Made by a program: the position numbers and the translations under genes. From Armatimonadota bacterium (GTDB lineage: Bacteria; Armatimonadota; Hebobacteria; CAIYQO01), in assembly GCA_029553475.1 (NCBI GenBank), contig JAKPKV010000028.1:186001-250000 (forward strand): a DNA stretch of 64,000 nucleotides, read 5' to 3'. The notes beneath the pieces are model-generated. The model saw only the letters and a list, made by a program, of their open reading frames with translations. It did not search any database and had not been told where the DNA came from. Below, piece by piece: positions 7,276-17,018 of the stretch (position 1 is the stretch's first letter; each line of letters opens with the position of its first letter).

Positions 7276-9387
7276 ATGCGGTATTATCCTGTCGTCGTCC
7301 TCCTCGCCGTCCTCGTGGCGGCCTGTCCGGGCCGGGCGGCCGTGCCCGTGGTCCTCGAACCGCCGGCGGCGACCGCCGCGGCGGCGCATCCCGACGACAT
7401 CGTGGTGCTGCGCACGGATTTCGAGCAGGACCCGGCCGCGGCGGGCTGGACGGCGGCCGAGACGCCGAAAGGGGCGACCGAGCCGGCGCCGCTGCCGCTG
7501 GAGTGGACGACGGCGCAGGCGCACAGCGGCGCGCGCAGTCTCACCGCCGCGCGCGGCACCATCCTCTCCGCGCTCATGCCGGCCAAGCCCTGCGTCGTCT
7601 ACCGGCTCCGCTTCTGGGGACGGATCGCCCCGGCGCCGGAGAGCAAACCTTCCACGCGCATGCAGGGGAAATGGGGTCTGCGTTTCTATGACCAGCAGGG
7701 GCGAATCGCCTGGGAGACGATCTACTGCGGCGCGTTCGCCGCGGCGGACTGGCAGCGCTATGGCGCGAAGATCATGTGTCCATTCTGGACGAACCGCGTC
7801 CGCGTCGCCTTCTGGCCGGAGGGCGGCGCGCAGATGTACGTGGATGACGTCGAGCTGGTGGAAGATGCCGTCGCCAACGCCTTCGATAAAGAGACGCCCC
7901 CGCCCATCAGTTACCGGCCGGAGCCGGACCGCTGGCAGTACCTGCCGAAGACGATGGCGAAGCTGCGCGCGGGAGAACCGCTGAAAGTGGTGGTGCTGGG
8001 CGATTCCATCGCCAACGACCTGTCCACTTCCGGCTTCCACCTGATGCTGGAGCGCCTCTACCCCGGCGCGAAGATCACGTTGATCCGCAGCGTGCAGGGC
8101 AGCGTGGGCTGGGAGCATTTTTCCAAAGACGATCCCTTCAAGGAGGCCGTCGAGGCGCATCAGCCGGACCTGGTCATCGTCAGCGGGATGAGCGACCGCG
8201 ACGTGACATTCCTGCACGCCCTCGTCGCGCAGATTCGCGCGAAAACGCCGGCGGAGCCGCTGGTGTTGAACGGGCAGGTGTGCCAGACCTATCCACTGTC
8301 GCTGCTGCGCCCGCCGCCGGCGGGCCGGCGCATGCCGGTGCAGCAGCGCGAGCGCCTGCGCGCCGCGGTGATCGAGGCGGGACGCGACGGCCAATTCGCC
8401 GTCTTCAACCTGGGCGGCGTCTTCGATGAGTTCATCTACTACTCCGACATCCCCATGGAGTGGTGGCAGCGCGACACCTCGCACCTGAACGACCGCGGCA
8501 AGCAGTTGATCGGGCGCATGCTGGCGCTGTATTTCGACCCCGCCGTGCAGCCGGAGGCGGAGGCGGAGACGCTGCTGCTGCGCGCGGATTTCGAGACCGA
8601 TCCCGCGCCCTCCGGCTGGAGCGCGGGCGAGGAATTCACCGGCGGGTGGGACGACACGCAGTCGAACACCGGCCTGCGCAGCGTGAAAATCGGCAAGGGG
8701 AGCTATACCTCGCCGGCCTTTCCGCTGCAGCCGAAGAAGACGTACCGGGTGAGCTTCGCCGCGCTGGCGCGCGGCGGCGGACAGTGGTCGCTGATCGCCT
8801 ACGACAAGGGCGGCACAGTCTGCGACACGCGGGAGTTCGCGATTCCGGCCTACCACAGTTGGACGGCATACGAGGAGAGCGTCACCGGTCCCGCCGACGC
8901 GGTGACGGCGCGGCTGTGCTTCCACGCCGGCAAGTCGGAGCTCTACCTTGATGATGCGGCGGTAGCGCCGGGCGCCGCGCGGCCGGCGGCGCCCCCGGTC
9001 GGCGGTCCCGCGCCGACGCCGGCGCCGGCGCCCAAAACCGTCGTCGAGGTGATCGGCACCATCACGCGCACCTCCGCGCCGCTCGGTTATCAGGACATCA
9101 TCCCCTATACCGCGTCGTTGCGCACGGTGGAGTATCGCATTGACCGCGTGCTCTCCGGCACGCTGGCGTCGAAGAGCGTCATCGCGCTGCAACTGGCGAT
9201 GCGGGAGAAAACACTGCTGCCCGCGGCCGCCCACGCGCCGGGGATGTCTTTCCGCCTGCGGCTCGGCCTGTGGGATGAGACGGACGGCCTCGACACGCTG
9301 CCGGTCGCCGACGACCTGGAGATGCTGGACGTCACCTGGTACTACGTCCTCGCCTGCGAGCCGGTCCCGGACGCCGCGCGGCGGTGA
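7276..9387 (+). CDS. Secreted SGNH/GDSL hydrolase with flanking carbohydrate-binding-like modules
   Basis: 703 residues from ATG 7276, chosen because it begins the signal peptide MRYYPVVVLLAVLVAACPG. An SGNH esterase domain covers about residues 230-440: block I VVVLGDSIAND with the catalytic Ser, and DTSHLND with the Asp-x-x-His pair. Two similar beta-sandwich modules flank it, beginning LRTDFEQDPAAAGW and LLRADFETDPAPSGW; they look like carbohydrate-binding domains. A Pro-rich linker leads to a C-terminal domain of unknown type. A role in removing acyl groups from polysaccharides outside the cell is inferred. Confidence 0.7.
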   Translation: MRYYPVVVLLAVLVAACPGRAAVPVVLEPPAATAAAAHPDDIVVLRTDFEQDPAAAGWTAAETPKGATEPAPLPLEWTTAQAHSGARSLTAARGTILSALMPAKPCVVYRLRFWGRIAPAPESKPSTRMQGKWGLRFYDQQGRIAWETIYCGAFAAADWQRYGAKIMCPFWTNRVRVAFWPEGGAQMYVDDVELVEDAVANAFDKETPPPISYRPEPDRWQYLPKTMAKLRAGEPLKVVVLGDSIANDLSTSGFHLMLERLYPGAKITLIRSVQGSVGWEHFSKDDPFKEAVEAHQPDLVIVSGMSDRDVTFLHALVAQIRAKTPAEPLVLNGQVCQTYPLSLLRPPPAGRRMPVQQRERLRAAVIEAGRDGQFAVFNLGGVFDEFIYYSDIPMEWWQRDTSHLNDRGKQLIGRMLALYFDPAVQPEAEAETLLLRADFETDPAPSGWSAGEEFTGGWDDTQSNTGLRSVKIGKGSYTSPAFPLQPKKTYRVSFAALARGGGQWSLIAYDKGGTVCDTREFAIPAYHSWTAYEESVTGPADAVTARLCFHAGKSELYLDDAAVAPGAARPAAPPVGGPAPTPAPAPKTVVEVIGTITRTSAPLGYQDIIPYTASLRTVEYRIDRVLSGTLASKSVIALQLAMREKTLLPAAAHAPGMSFRLRLGLWDETDGLDTLPVADDLEMLDVTWYYVLACEPVPDAARR

Positions 9388-9499
9388 CGCCGCCGCCTCG
9401 CGATGGCTTTTCGTCCGTCGGCGAGGAAACCGGGCGCGCGCGGCGAATCAGTAGGTGAAACGGCGATCAACCGCCGCGTATCGTGGGAGGTATCGGTCT

Positions 9500-12400
9500 A
9501 TGGCTCGACAACGGCTTGCGTGGTGGCGGCGGCTGCCCATCATCGTCCTCGTCACCTGTCTGTGCGCGGCCGGGCAGGCGGCCCAGCGCGAGATTGTGCT
9601 CGCCGAGCAGTTGAACGTGAATTGGCAGCACGAACTCGTCACCTACCCGTTCACCGCGGAAAACGGCGCCTGCGTGGCGGAGTCCGTGCGGCTGACCGGG
9701 CCGGCCGGCCCGGTGCCGGTGCAGTTGGCGAATATCGCGTACTGGCCGGACACCAAGTTTGTGCAGTCCGCCACCCTGGCGTTCGTGGTGGAGGCCCTCG
9801 CCCCGCGGACGACCAATACCTACCAGGTCACGTTCGGCCCCGCGGCGGCGACGGACGCCATGCCCGCGCCCGATCTGACGGTCACGGCCACCGATGCCCA
9901 GGTGGAAGCCGCCACCAGCCGTTTCGGCGCCCGCCTGCTGCTGGGGAGGCACACCTATGATCCGCCCGTGCCGGCGAAAGAGGTGCCGGCGCCTGTGCTC
10001 GGCATGCGCCGCGCGAATGGCGCCTGGTTCGGCGGCAGCCGCCTGTACGGCGAAACGCCCGTCACCGCGTTGACCGCCACCCTCACCGATCGCGGCCCCG
10101 CCTTCGTGCGCGTGGCCTACCGCTATACCTACGCTGACGGCAATACGCTCGACCTCACTGCGCAGCTCCATGCGCAGGGCAACCAGCTCTACTTCGAAAC
10201 CCTGTCCGCCAAAGACAACCGGGGCAAGGATGGCTTCGACATCCTCCTCACCCCCGGTCTGCCCCCGTTGCTCTTCCAGTTCATGCCCGAGGTGCAGCAG
10301 GTGCAGGTCGGCGCCAGCGAGATCGGCAAGACCGGCTGGAAGGAAAAGGCTGTCGCCGCGTATCCCGCCGGCACGATCACCAATCTCGCCCCCTGGGGCG
10401 ACTGGTGGAATGAATTCACGCAGACGAAGTTTTATCTGCGCTACACCATCGCGCGCGCCGAGGCCGTGCCGGGCGAGGAGCTGACGATCCCGCCCGATGA
10501 CCCCGAGAAAGCCGAGCTGGTCATCGCCCGGCAGGATGCCGGCGCCTGGGTGAAGCCCGGCGAGCGCGGCGAAAAGCACATCCCGTTGATCAAAGGCGCC
10601 GATAACACCCTCTATCTGCGCGTCACCAACGCCCTCGGCGAGCGCAAGTGGAGCATCGGCGAGAATCCCTCCTGGGAGGCGAAACTGGCCAGGGTCTTCC
10701 GGCCGATCAATACCTTCCAGGATGAGGTAGACCCGCTCAATGTGGTGAAGGACATGGTGCTCGACTGGCCGGCCTCCGCCGAAAAGCACCCGCGCCTGAT
10801 CCTGAGCGCCGAGGAGATCGCCAAAGCGGCGGTGGAGAACCCGGCGGCCGTCAAACAGAATCAGGACGTCGCCCGCCTGCGCCAACTGCTCGGGCAACTG
10901 GCGTACTACGACACCATGCGCAATGCCGCCAACGCCATCTGCCTCTATGACGGCATCATTGATTCCGACCTGATCACCCCGGAGGAGCGGAAACTCTTCC
11001 GCGCGCAGATGGCGTTCCTCGCCTATCGCCTGGCCAGTCCCGCCAACTGGAGCGCCGAGCGGTGGGGATATGCCTCCGGCAATCCCAACATGACCGTCGC
11101 CCACGTGCTCAACCAGGGGTTGGCCGCCTGCACGCTGCGCGACCATCCGATGGCGAAAGCGTGGGTCGAGAAGCCGCAAACCTACATGGAAGCCTGGATG
11201 AACCGCCTGGATGCCAAAGGCTACTGGAACGAGAGCGGGCATTACGGGCGCGTGTCGGTCTCCAAGCTCATGCTTTTCGCCATCGCGCTCCAGCGCGCCG
11301 GCTTCACCGATTATTTTCAGGATCAGCGCCTGAAGAATATGGCGCTGTTCTACGAGAAATCGCTCACCCCGCCGGACCCGCAGAAGGTGCTCAGCAGCAG
11401 CCCGCGCAACGAGACGAAGCTCGGCCGCCTGTCGCCGCCCATCGGCCGCGGCTCGCACGGCAGCAACTGGGGCCTGGGCGGCCTGATGGCGAAAGGGTTT
11501 CTCACGAGCGATCCCGCGCTGTCACAGGTGCTGCAATGGAGCTTCCAGCAGACCAACTATAGCCAGCTGCTCGGCGAAGGGATGAGCGGCCTGGATATTC
11601 TCTATACGGATCGCACGCTGCCCGCGTCGGCGCCGACCGATTGGACCTCCGAGTTCATGCCCAGCGTCGGCCCGCTGCTCCGCAGCGGCGTCGGCTCGCC
11701 CGACGAGAACTATCTGTGGTTCGTCACCCAGGCGCCGACGAATCCCGACGGCCAGTTCTGGGCCTCGGAAATCGGCACGCTGCTCGCCTGGTGGGCGAAA
11801 GGGCGGCCCATCTCGCGCCGCTTCCCCTCGGTGCCCGACATGAACCACGATCACGGGCTGCTCTGCAACCGCGTGATGCTGGCGACGAACTGGAAAGCCG
11901 GACAAAAGGTCTCCGGCGGCTACTCCGCCACCGCCGAGCAGCAGGGATTCGCCGCCTTCCCGCGCATGAATGCCTTCGGCGCCGAATTCACCTGGAAAGG
12001 CAACTGGATGCAGGTGGTCACCCCCTCGGCGGTGCCCGATTTCCCGGCCGTGCCGAAAGTCGGGCAGCTTCCCCCCGCCAATCAGCCGCCGGCCCGCTGG
12101 CGGCGCCAGGGGCTGTGGGTGTATGACGATGCGGATCCCGGCGGCGTGCAATACCTGATACTGCGCGACACCGTCACCGGCGGGCAGCCCACGCAGTGGC
12201 AGTTCTGGACCACTTCCGAGAAGATCGGCACGCCGGAAGAGGCGGCGGATCGCGCGGCGTTCCTCGCCGACAAACCCGGCGCCACGTCCGCGCCCGCGCG
12301 CGAGTTGCACGGCGATCGCTTCACCGCGCCGGGGCAGCTCGGCGTGGATGTCGAATACTACATCGCCGCGCCGGCCGACACGCCGCGCCACACCCTGCGG

Positions 12401-12967
12401 TACGCGACCCGGTCGTCCGGCTACTGGGTGCGCGACTTCACCCAGGCGCAGGATTTGCTGCACCTGCAGTTGCCCGGCGACGGCGCCTATTTCGTCGCGC
12501 TCTTCCCGCGCACAGCGGAGGAGGCCGCGCCCACCTTCACCACACTGGGCGAGGGCACCGTCATCAAGATCGCCGGCGACTTCGGCACCGACTACGCGTT
12601 CCTGGCGGCGGCGGAGACCCGGACGACCGCGGAACAGGCCGCCTTCTCCGGCACCAGCGGCTCGGTGCAGGTGCGCCCCGGCCGCCTGCTGCTCGCGCTG
12701 GGCGCCCCCGGCACCGTGCGCTACGGTACCGCCGGATTGACCGCCCCCATGCCCGCCACCCTCACCGCCGGCGCGACCCAACTCATCCTGCGCTGCGCCC
12801 CCGATCACCCCGGCGGCCAGGTGACCATCACCGCCGCCTCGCCCTGGCAACTGGCGAAAGGGCAGCGCGCGACCATGACCGTGCAGGGCACTCAGTACCA
12901 GCTCACCTTGCCCGCCGGCGTCACCCAGGTCACCCTGGAGAAGCCACCCGCCAGACCGGCGAGATAA
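9500..12967 (+). CDS. Large secreted protein, heparinase/alginate-lyase-like fold
   Basis: 1155 residues with a signal peptide (RLPIIVLVTCLCAAGQA); ATG 9500 has GGGAGG upstream. An N-terminal beta region (about 30-400) precedes a helical region (about 425-780) with repeated helix pairs, WMNRLDAKGYWNESGHYG and ISRRFPSVPDMNHDHG, as in the alpha/alpha toroid of heparinase II/III and alginate lyases. A C-terminal beta-sheet region follows. Candidate catalytic Tyr/His residues sit in the toroid, but I cannot assign them. It follows the SGNH hydrolase, so breakdown of an acylated or uronic-acid polysaccharide is a reasonable guess. The exact family is uncertain. Confidence 0.5.
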   Translation: MARQRLAWWRRLPIIVLVTCLCAAGQAAQREIVLAEQLNVNWQHELVTYPFTAENGACVAESVRLTGPAGPVPVQLANIAYWPDTKFVQSATLAFVVEALAPRTTNTYQVTFGPAAATDAMPAPDLTVTATDAQVEAATSRFGARLLLGRHTYDPPVPAKEVPAPVLGMRRANGAWFGGSRLYGETPVTALTATLTDRGPAFVRVAYRYTYADGNTLDLTAQLHAQGNQLYFETLSAKDNRGKDGFDILLTPGLPPLLFQFMPEVQQVQVGASEIGKTGWKEKAVAAYPAGTITNLAPWGDWWNEFTQTKFYLRYTIARAEAVPGEELTIPPDDPEKAELVIARQDAGAWVKPGERGEKHIPLIKGADNTLYLRVTNALGERKWSIGENPSWEAKLARVFRPINTFQDEVDPLNVVKDMVLDWPASAEKHPRLILSAEEIAKAAVENPAAVKQNQDVARLRQLLGQLAYYDTMRNAANAICLYDGIIDSDLITPEERKLFRAQMAFLAYRLASPANWSAERWGYASGNPNMTVAHVLNQGLAACTLRDHPMAKAWVEKPQTYMEAWMNRLDAKGYWNESGHYGRVSVSKLMLFAIALQRAGFTDYFQDQRLKNMALFYEKSLTPPDPQKVLSSSPRNETKLGRLSPPIGRGSHGSNWGLGGLMAKGFLTSDPALSQVLQWSFQQTNYSQLLGEGMSGLDILYTDRTLPASAPTDWTSEFMPSVGPLLRSGVGSPDENYLWFVTQAPTNPDGQFWASEIGTLLAWWAKGRPISRRFPSVPDMNHDHGLLCNRVMLATNWKAGQKVSGGYSATAEQQGFAAFPRMNAFGAEFTWKGNWMQVVTPSAVPDFPAVPKVGQLPPANQPPARWRRQGLWVYDDADPGGVQYLILRDTVTGGQPTQWQFWTTSEKIGTPEEAADRAAFLADKPGATSAPARELHGDRFTAPGQLGVDVEYYIAAPADTPRHTLRYATRSSGYWVRDFTQAQDLLHLQLPGDGAYFVALFPRTAEEAAPTFTTLGEGTVIKIAGDFGTDYAFLAAAETRTTAEQAAFSGTSGSVQVRPGRLLLALGAPGTVRYGTAGLTAPMPATLTAGATQLILRCAPDHPGGQVTITAASPWQLAKGQRATMTVQGTQYQLTLPAGVTQVTLEKPPARPAR

Positions 12968-12980
12968 CCCCCTCCGGCAT

Positions 12981-13020
12981 CCCCTGCCCGGCCATGCTGT
13001 CCGCACCGGCCGGGCGGGGG
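12981..13020. terminator. GC-rich hairpin between convergent genes
   Basis: CTGCCCGGCC and GGCCGGGCGG can pair across a loop of about 14 nt, just after the large secreted-protein gene and before the end of rlmH. There is no clear T-tract. Confidence 0.5.
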
Positions 13021-13063
13021 ATTTCATCGCGCCCACCCTCCCCCATGCTCGCCCGCCGCGCCG

Positions 13064-13543
13064 TCACTTGTGGTAGGGATGTCTGGCGTTGATCGTCATC
13101 GCGCGGTAGAGCTGCTCGAGGAGGATGAGGCGGACGAGTTGGTGGGGATAGGTCAGCGGGCCGAGGGAGAGGCGGAGGTCGGCGCGGGCGAGGACGGCGG
13201 CGTCGAGGCCGAGGGAGCCGCCGATGAGGAGGGCGACGTCCGCGCGGCCGCCGACGGCGAGGGATTGCAGGTGGGCGGCGAAGGCTGCCGAGGAGAGCGG
13301 CGCGCCGGCGAGATCAAGGGCGATGACGTACGGCCCCTCGCGCACGGCATGCAGCAGGCGCGCGCCCTCGCGGGCTTTCACCCGCGCCTGCTCGGCGGCG
13401 GAAAGCGTCTCCGGCGCGGGATCTTCCGCCACCTCGACGATCGTCACCGCGGCGAAGCGGCCCAGGCGTTTCAGGTATTCGGCGATGCCGTCCCGGAGGT
13501 AGCGCTCGCGCACCTTGCCGACGGCCACAATCGTCATGCGCAT
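13064..13543 (-). CDS. rlmH: 23S rRNA (pseudouridine1915-N3)-methyltransferase RlmH
   Basis: 159 residues, a SPOUT-class methyltransferase that modifies helix 69 of 23S rRNA. Diagnostic pieces are the start MRMTIVAVGKVRE, YLKRL, VIALDLAGAPLSS, the knot sequence LLIGGSLGL (family IGGxxG), LSLGPLTYPHQLVRLILLEQLYRA and the end HPYHK. Length is family-typical. ATG 13543 was chosen because AAGGGA precedes it; ATG 13537 is a close alternative. A single gene facing the large secreted-protein gene. Confidence 0.95.
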   Translation of the reverse strand: MRMTIVAVGKVRERYLRDGIAEYLKRLGRFAAVTIVEVAEDPAPETLSAAEQARVKAREGARLLHAVREGPYVIALDLAGAPLSSAAFAAHLQSLAVGGRADVALLIGGSLGLDAAVLARADLRLSLGPLTYPHQLVRLILLEQLYRAMTINARHPYHK

Positions 13544-13653
13544 ACGTTTCCCTTTCTGGCGGACCACGCCCCTTCCTTTTTGCGTGAAAAAAGAGGATAT
13601 CCCGCCACCGGCGCGAATCAGTGCTCCATCACACTTTCCCAGGGAGGGAGACG

Positions 13654-14250
13654 ATGGACGACCGCACCGACATCACCCCCGAGCAGTTCGAGCAGGGCGT
13701 GGCGAACCTGCTGCAGACCGTTGATTCCGGCGCCAAATGGTTCTACTGGATCGTCGGCCTCTCGCTGATCAACGCCGTCATCGCCGCGTTCAAGGGCGGC
13801 GTGTCGTTCGTCATCGGGCTGAACAGCGCGCTCATCATCAGTGCCGCCGCCGGCGAAGCGACGGATGCAACCCTGAAAGGCGTGCTCTTCACCATCAGCC
13901 TCGTGTTCATCGCCGTGTTCGGCATCATCGGCTATCTGGCGGTGAAACGCCGCCATTGGGCACTGCTCACCGGCTTCGTACTCTACGTCATTGACACGCT
14001 GTTCATCTTGATTATGATACCGGGCGGGGTAGACTTGGGCCTGATCCTCAACGCCGGCTTCCACCTCTTCGCGCTCTGGGGCATCTTCCAGGCCATCCGC
14101 GCGAACAGCCTGCTCATCAAGCTGGAGCGCCTGGTCGCGGAGGCGAAGCGGGAGACCGCGCTGGCCGGCGCGACGCCGGGGGTGCCGCCGCCGCCCTACA
14201 ACCCGATCGAAGGGCAGCTTCGCAACGAGCCGCCGATGCCGAAGGAGTAG
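13654..14250 (+). CDS. Five-helix membrane protein of unknown function
   Basis: 198 residues with about five transmembrane helices (roughly 28-48, 52-70, 84-104, 110-130, 135-155), a cytoplasmic-looking helical tail (LERLVAEAKRE) and a Pro-rich end (GVPPPPYNP). ATG 13654 follows GGGAGGGAG. The next gene encodes a paralogue: both share an SGxxWxY entry to helix 1, a GYxxxRRxxW turn and a DLGLxLNxxxHLF segment. I do not recognise a characterised family. Confidence 0.75.
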   Translation: MDDRTDITPEQFEQGVANLLQTVDSGAKWFYWIVGLSLINAVIAAFKGGVSFVIGLNSALIISAAAGEATDATLKGVLFTISLVFIAVFGIIGYLAVKRRHWALLTGFVLYVIDTLFILIMIPGGVDLGLILNAGFHLFALWGIFQAIRANSLLIKLERLVAEAKRETALAGATPGVPPPPYNPIEGQLRNEPPMPKE

Positions 14251-14265
14251 GCGCGGAGGAACGGC

Positions 14266-14826
14266 ATGGCGGATTCGGTGGATCGGGGGGAGATTCAGGG
14301 ACAGTACGACGCGGTTGCCAGCGGCAGCCGGTGGCTGTACCTGCTGGCGGGGGTCGGGGTATTCAATCTCATCATCCGCGCCCTGCGCCTGGACTTCATC
14401 ATTTACTCCATCTACTTCACTGACCTACTCACCATCGCGGCCATGCTGCCGCGGTTTGCCGCGAGCCGGATCGGCCTGTTCAGCTTTTGCCTGGTCATCA
14501 TCGGCCTCTTCGCGCTCTGCGGTTATTTCGCCCGGCGCCGCCACCGCTGGGCATTCATCGCCGGGATCGCGCTGTATGGCCTGGATACCATGCTGCTCTT
14601 TTCCCACCTCTTCGCGGGGTTCGATTTGGGCCTGGCGCTGAACATCCTCGTGCACCTTTTCATCCTCTACCGCGTCGTGGTGGGCGCGGTCGCCGCCTGG
14701 ACGCTCGCGCGCATTGACCGCGAGGACCGCCTGCTGGAGCAGTCATTGGCGCGCAGCCGCGCGCAGGTCAAGCACGTGATGGCGGGCTATGACCCGTTCG
14801 ACGACGACTCGTCGCCGCGAGCGTGA
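14266..14826 (+). CDS. Membrane protein, tandem paralogue of preceding gene
   Basis: 186 residues, the same five-helix plan as the protein before it: SGSRWLYLLAGVGVFN, GYFARRRHRWAFIAGIALYGLDTMLL, DLGLALNILVHLFILY. A charged tail follows (IDREDRLLEQSLARSR). Only 15 nt separate the genes, with a GGAGG site before ATG 14266, so they are co-transcribed and may form a hetero-oligomer. Function unknown. Confidence 0.75.
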   Translation: MADSVDRGEIQGQYDAVASGSRWLYLLAGVGVFNLIIRALRLDFIIYSIYFTDLLTIAAMLPRFAASRIGLFSFCLVIIGLFALCGYFARRRHRWAFIAGIALYGLDTMLLFSHLFAGFDLGLALNILVHLFILYRVVVGAVAAWTLARIDREDRLLEQSLARSRAQVKHVMAGYDPFDDDSSPRA

Positions 14827-14908
14827 GGGGGATGTGGTCCGCAGCCCTGGGTCCCAGCGCGAAGGGGGATGCGGGGATGGCGCGGAATGGTAGGGGTGAG
14901 GTGGTGCT

Positions 14909-15178
14909 ATGAAAGCGGTGATTACCGTCGTGGGCAAAGATCGGGTGGGCATTATTGCCGGGGTGAGCACCGCGCTGGCGGAGCAGGGCGTGAACATCCT
15001 GGACATCAGCCAGACGATTCTGCAGGAGTATTTCACGATGATCATGCTGGTGGAGCTGGACCCGGAGCGCCGCGCCATCGGCGAGGTGGCGGAGCAGTTG
15101 AACGCGGTGGGCGAGGCGCTGGGGGTGCAGGTGCGCGTGCAGCATGACGCGATCTTCACGGCGATGCATCGGGTGTGA
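14909..15178 (+). CDS. ACT-domain protein, UPF0237 type
   Basis: 89 residues, a single ACT domain: AVITVVGKDRVGIIAGVSTALAEQGVNILDISQTI is typical of the UPF0237/GcvR-like group, usually a regulatory amino-acid-binding fold. The length is right for the family. The next gene on the same strand is a PFL/UPF0210 protein, the usual genomic partner of this ACT protein, although here a 223-bp palindrome has come to lie between them. The small-molecule ligand is unknown. Confidence 0.9.
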   Translation: MKAVITVVGKDRVGIIAGVSTALAEQGVNILDISQTILQEYFTMIMLVELDPERRAIGEVAEQLNAVGEALGVQVRVQHDAIFTAMHRV

Positions 15179-15282
15179 GAAGGCGGGGAAGAGTCCTCAA
15201 CCGCGGCTGAAACTACGGCCGGCGCGGCGCCACTCCCCCCTTCGCTCACGCTATGGGGGACAAGCCGCTCCGCTGCGTGGCG

Positions 15283-15505
15283 TGTAGTGGTCGTTCACGC
15301 TGTACCGTGCGCTGTAGTCCGCGCCCTCCGCGGCGCGTGTGACCGACATGCGCACCCGTGTCCGACACCACCGTCATCGGGCACCAGCCTTCGCGAAAGC
15401 TTCGGCTGGCAAACGGTGGAGCAATGCGTCACCACGCGCCGCGGAGGGCGCTCCACTACCGGTGGCTCGGCGACGGGACACGGTACAGCGTGAACGACCA
15501 CTACA
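15283..15505. repeat. Large interrupted palindrome, MITE-like
   Basis: A perfect 27-bp inverted repeat (15283-15309 and 15479-15505) encloses a second near-perfect pair of about 21 bp (15322-15342 and 15429-15450, GCCCTCCGCGGCGCGTG). At the centre stands CCAGCC...GGCTGG (15384-15409) built on TTCGCGAAAGCTTCGG, a motif I recognise from dispersed intergenic repeats in several phyla. Mirror-image open frames on both strands are products of the symmetry. It carries no gene. It accounts for most of the 397-nt gap between the ACT and PFL genes. Confidence 0.75.
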
Positions 15506-15575
15506 GCTCCGCTGCGCGGCGCACGACCAACGGCCGGGGCAACAGCGCGGGGAACGCTCCGGAAGGTAGACGACG

Positions 15576-16940
15576 ATGCCGATTATGAACCCATTTGAGA
15601 TTTTGGAAACGCTGCATATGATCGAGGCGGAGCGGTTGGACATCCGCACGATCACTATGGGTATTTCGCTGCGCGACTGCGCGGACCATGACGGCGCCAC
15701 CGCGCGGCGGCGCATCTTCGGCAAGATCACCCGCTGCGCGGACCGGCTGGTGGCGGTGGCAGACGAGATTCAGCAGGAGTTCGGCATTCCGATCATCAAC
15801 AAGCGCATCGCGGTGACGCCCATCGCGCTGGTGGCGGAGGCGTGCGCCGACGAGCGCTACGTGGCTTTCGCCGAGACGCTGGACCGCGCGGCGGAGGCGG
15901 TGGGGGTGAATTTCATCGGCGGCTTCTCCGCGCTGGTGCACAAGGGCTACACGGCGGGCGACCACCGGCTCATCCAGTCCATCCCCGCCGCGCTGGCGGC
16001 GACGGCGCGGGTGTGCGCGTCGGTGAACGTCGCGAGCACGCGGGCGGGCATCAACATGGACGCCGTGCGCGAGATGGGCGAGATCATCCGGCAGACGGCG
16101 GCGCTCACCGCCGACCGCGACGCCATCGGCTGCGCGAAGCTGGTGGTCTTCGCCAACGCGGTGGAGGACAACCCCTTCATGGCCGGCGCCTTCCACGGCG
16201 ACGGGGAGCCGGAGTGCGTGATCAACGTGGGGGTGAGCGGCCCGGGGGTGGTGAAGAGCGCGCTGGAAGGGGTGCGCGGCGCCGACCTGGGCGTGGTGGC
16301 GGAGACGATCAAGCGCACCGCCTTCAAAATCACCCGCATGGGGCAACTGGTCGCGCAGGAGGCCAGCCGGCGGCTGGGCGTCTCCTTCGGCATCGTGGAC
16401 CTGTCGCTGGCCCCCACCCCGGCGGTGGGCGACAGCGTGGCGGAGATCCTCGAGGAGATGGGGCTGGAGCGCTGCGGCGCGGCGGGCAGCACGGCGGCGC
16501 TGGCCCTGCTGAACGACGCGGTGAAGAAGGGCGGCACCATGGCGTCCTCGTATGTGGGGGGCTTGAGCGGCGCCTTTATCCCGTTGAGCGAGGACGCGGC
16601 GATGATCGCCGCCGCCGAAGAAGGCGTGCTCTCGCTGGAGACGCTGGAGGCGATGACGGCGGTGTGCTCGGTGGGCCTGGACATGATCGCCGTGCCCGGC
16701 GACACCCCGGCGGAGACGCTGGCGGGCATCATCGCCGACGAGGCGGCCATCGGGGTGGTGAACGGCAAGACCACCGGCGTGCGCATCATCCCCGTGCCGG
16801 GCAAGACGGTGGGCGACCGCGTGGAATTCGGCGGCCTGCTGGGCCGCGCGCCCGTCATCGCCGTGAGCCGGCTGGACAGCGCGCCGTTCATCCGGCGCGG
16901 CGGGCGGATGCCGGCGCCGGTGCAGGGGATGAAGAATTAG
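15576..16940 (+). CDS. PFL family protein (UPF0210/DUF711)
   Basis: 454 residues. Highly characteristic of UPF0210: [32 protein letters not shown] at the start, [51 protein letters not shown], and [17 protein letters not shown]. Members are related in fold to pyruvate formate-lyase-type barrels, but no reaction is established, and the glycyl-radical loop is not apparent to me. It is normally co-encoded with the small ACT protein found just upstream. ATG 15576 follows GGAAGG; ATG 15585 is possible. Confidence 0.92.
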   Translation: MPIMNPFEILETLHMIEAERLDIRTITMGISLRDCADHDGATARRRIFGKITRCADRLVAVADEIQQEFGIPIINKRIAVTPIALVAEACADERYVAFAETLDRAAEAVGVNFIGGFSALVHKGYTAGDHRLIQSIPAALAATARVCASVNVASTRAGINMDAVREMGEIIRQTAALTADRDAIGCAKLVVFANAVEDNPFMAGAFHGDGEPECVINVGVSGPGVVKSALEGVRGADLGVVAETIKRTAFKITRMGQLVAQEASRRLGVSFGIVDLSLAPTPAVGDSVAEILEEMGLERCGAAGSTAALALLNDAVKKGGTMASSYVGGLSGAFIPLSEDAAMIAAAEEGVLSLETLEAMTAVCSVGLDMIAVPGDTPAETLAGIIADEAAIGVVNGKTTGVRIIPVPGKTVGDRVEFGGLLGRAPVIAVSRLDSAPFIRRGGRMPAPVQGMKN

Positions 16941-16968
16941 GGCGCTGCCGGCGAAGGCGGCGGCGCCC
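16940..16968. terminator. Hairpin after the PFL gene
   Basis: GGGCGCTGCCG (16940-16950) pairs with CGGCGGCGCCC (16958-16968), one G-U pair, loop 7 nt. It begins at the stop codon and lies between two convergent genes. Confidence 0.5.
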
Positions 16969-17018
16969 TGATGCCCTATCGTCCGGATGCGCTTGCCGCG
17001 GCCGATGCGCCGCGGCCC

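Noticed and set aside
15287-15501. Two small open frames on opposite strands with nearly the same translation
   Set aside because: The similarity comes from the palindrome; neither has a ribosome site.
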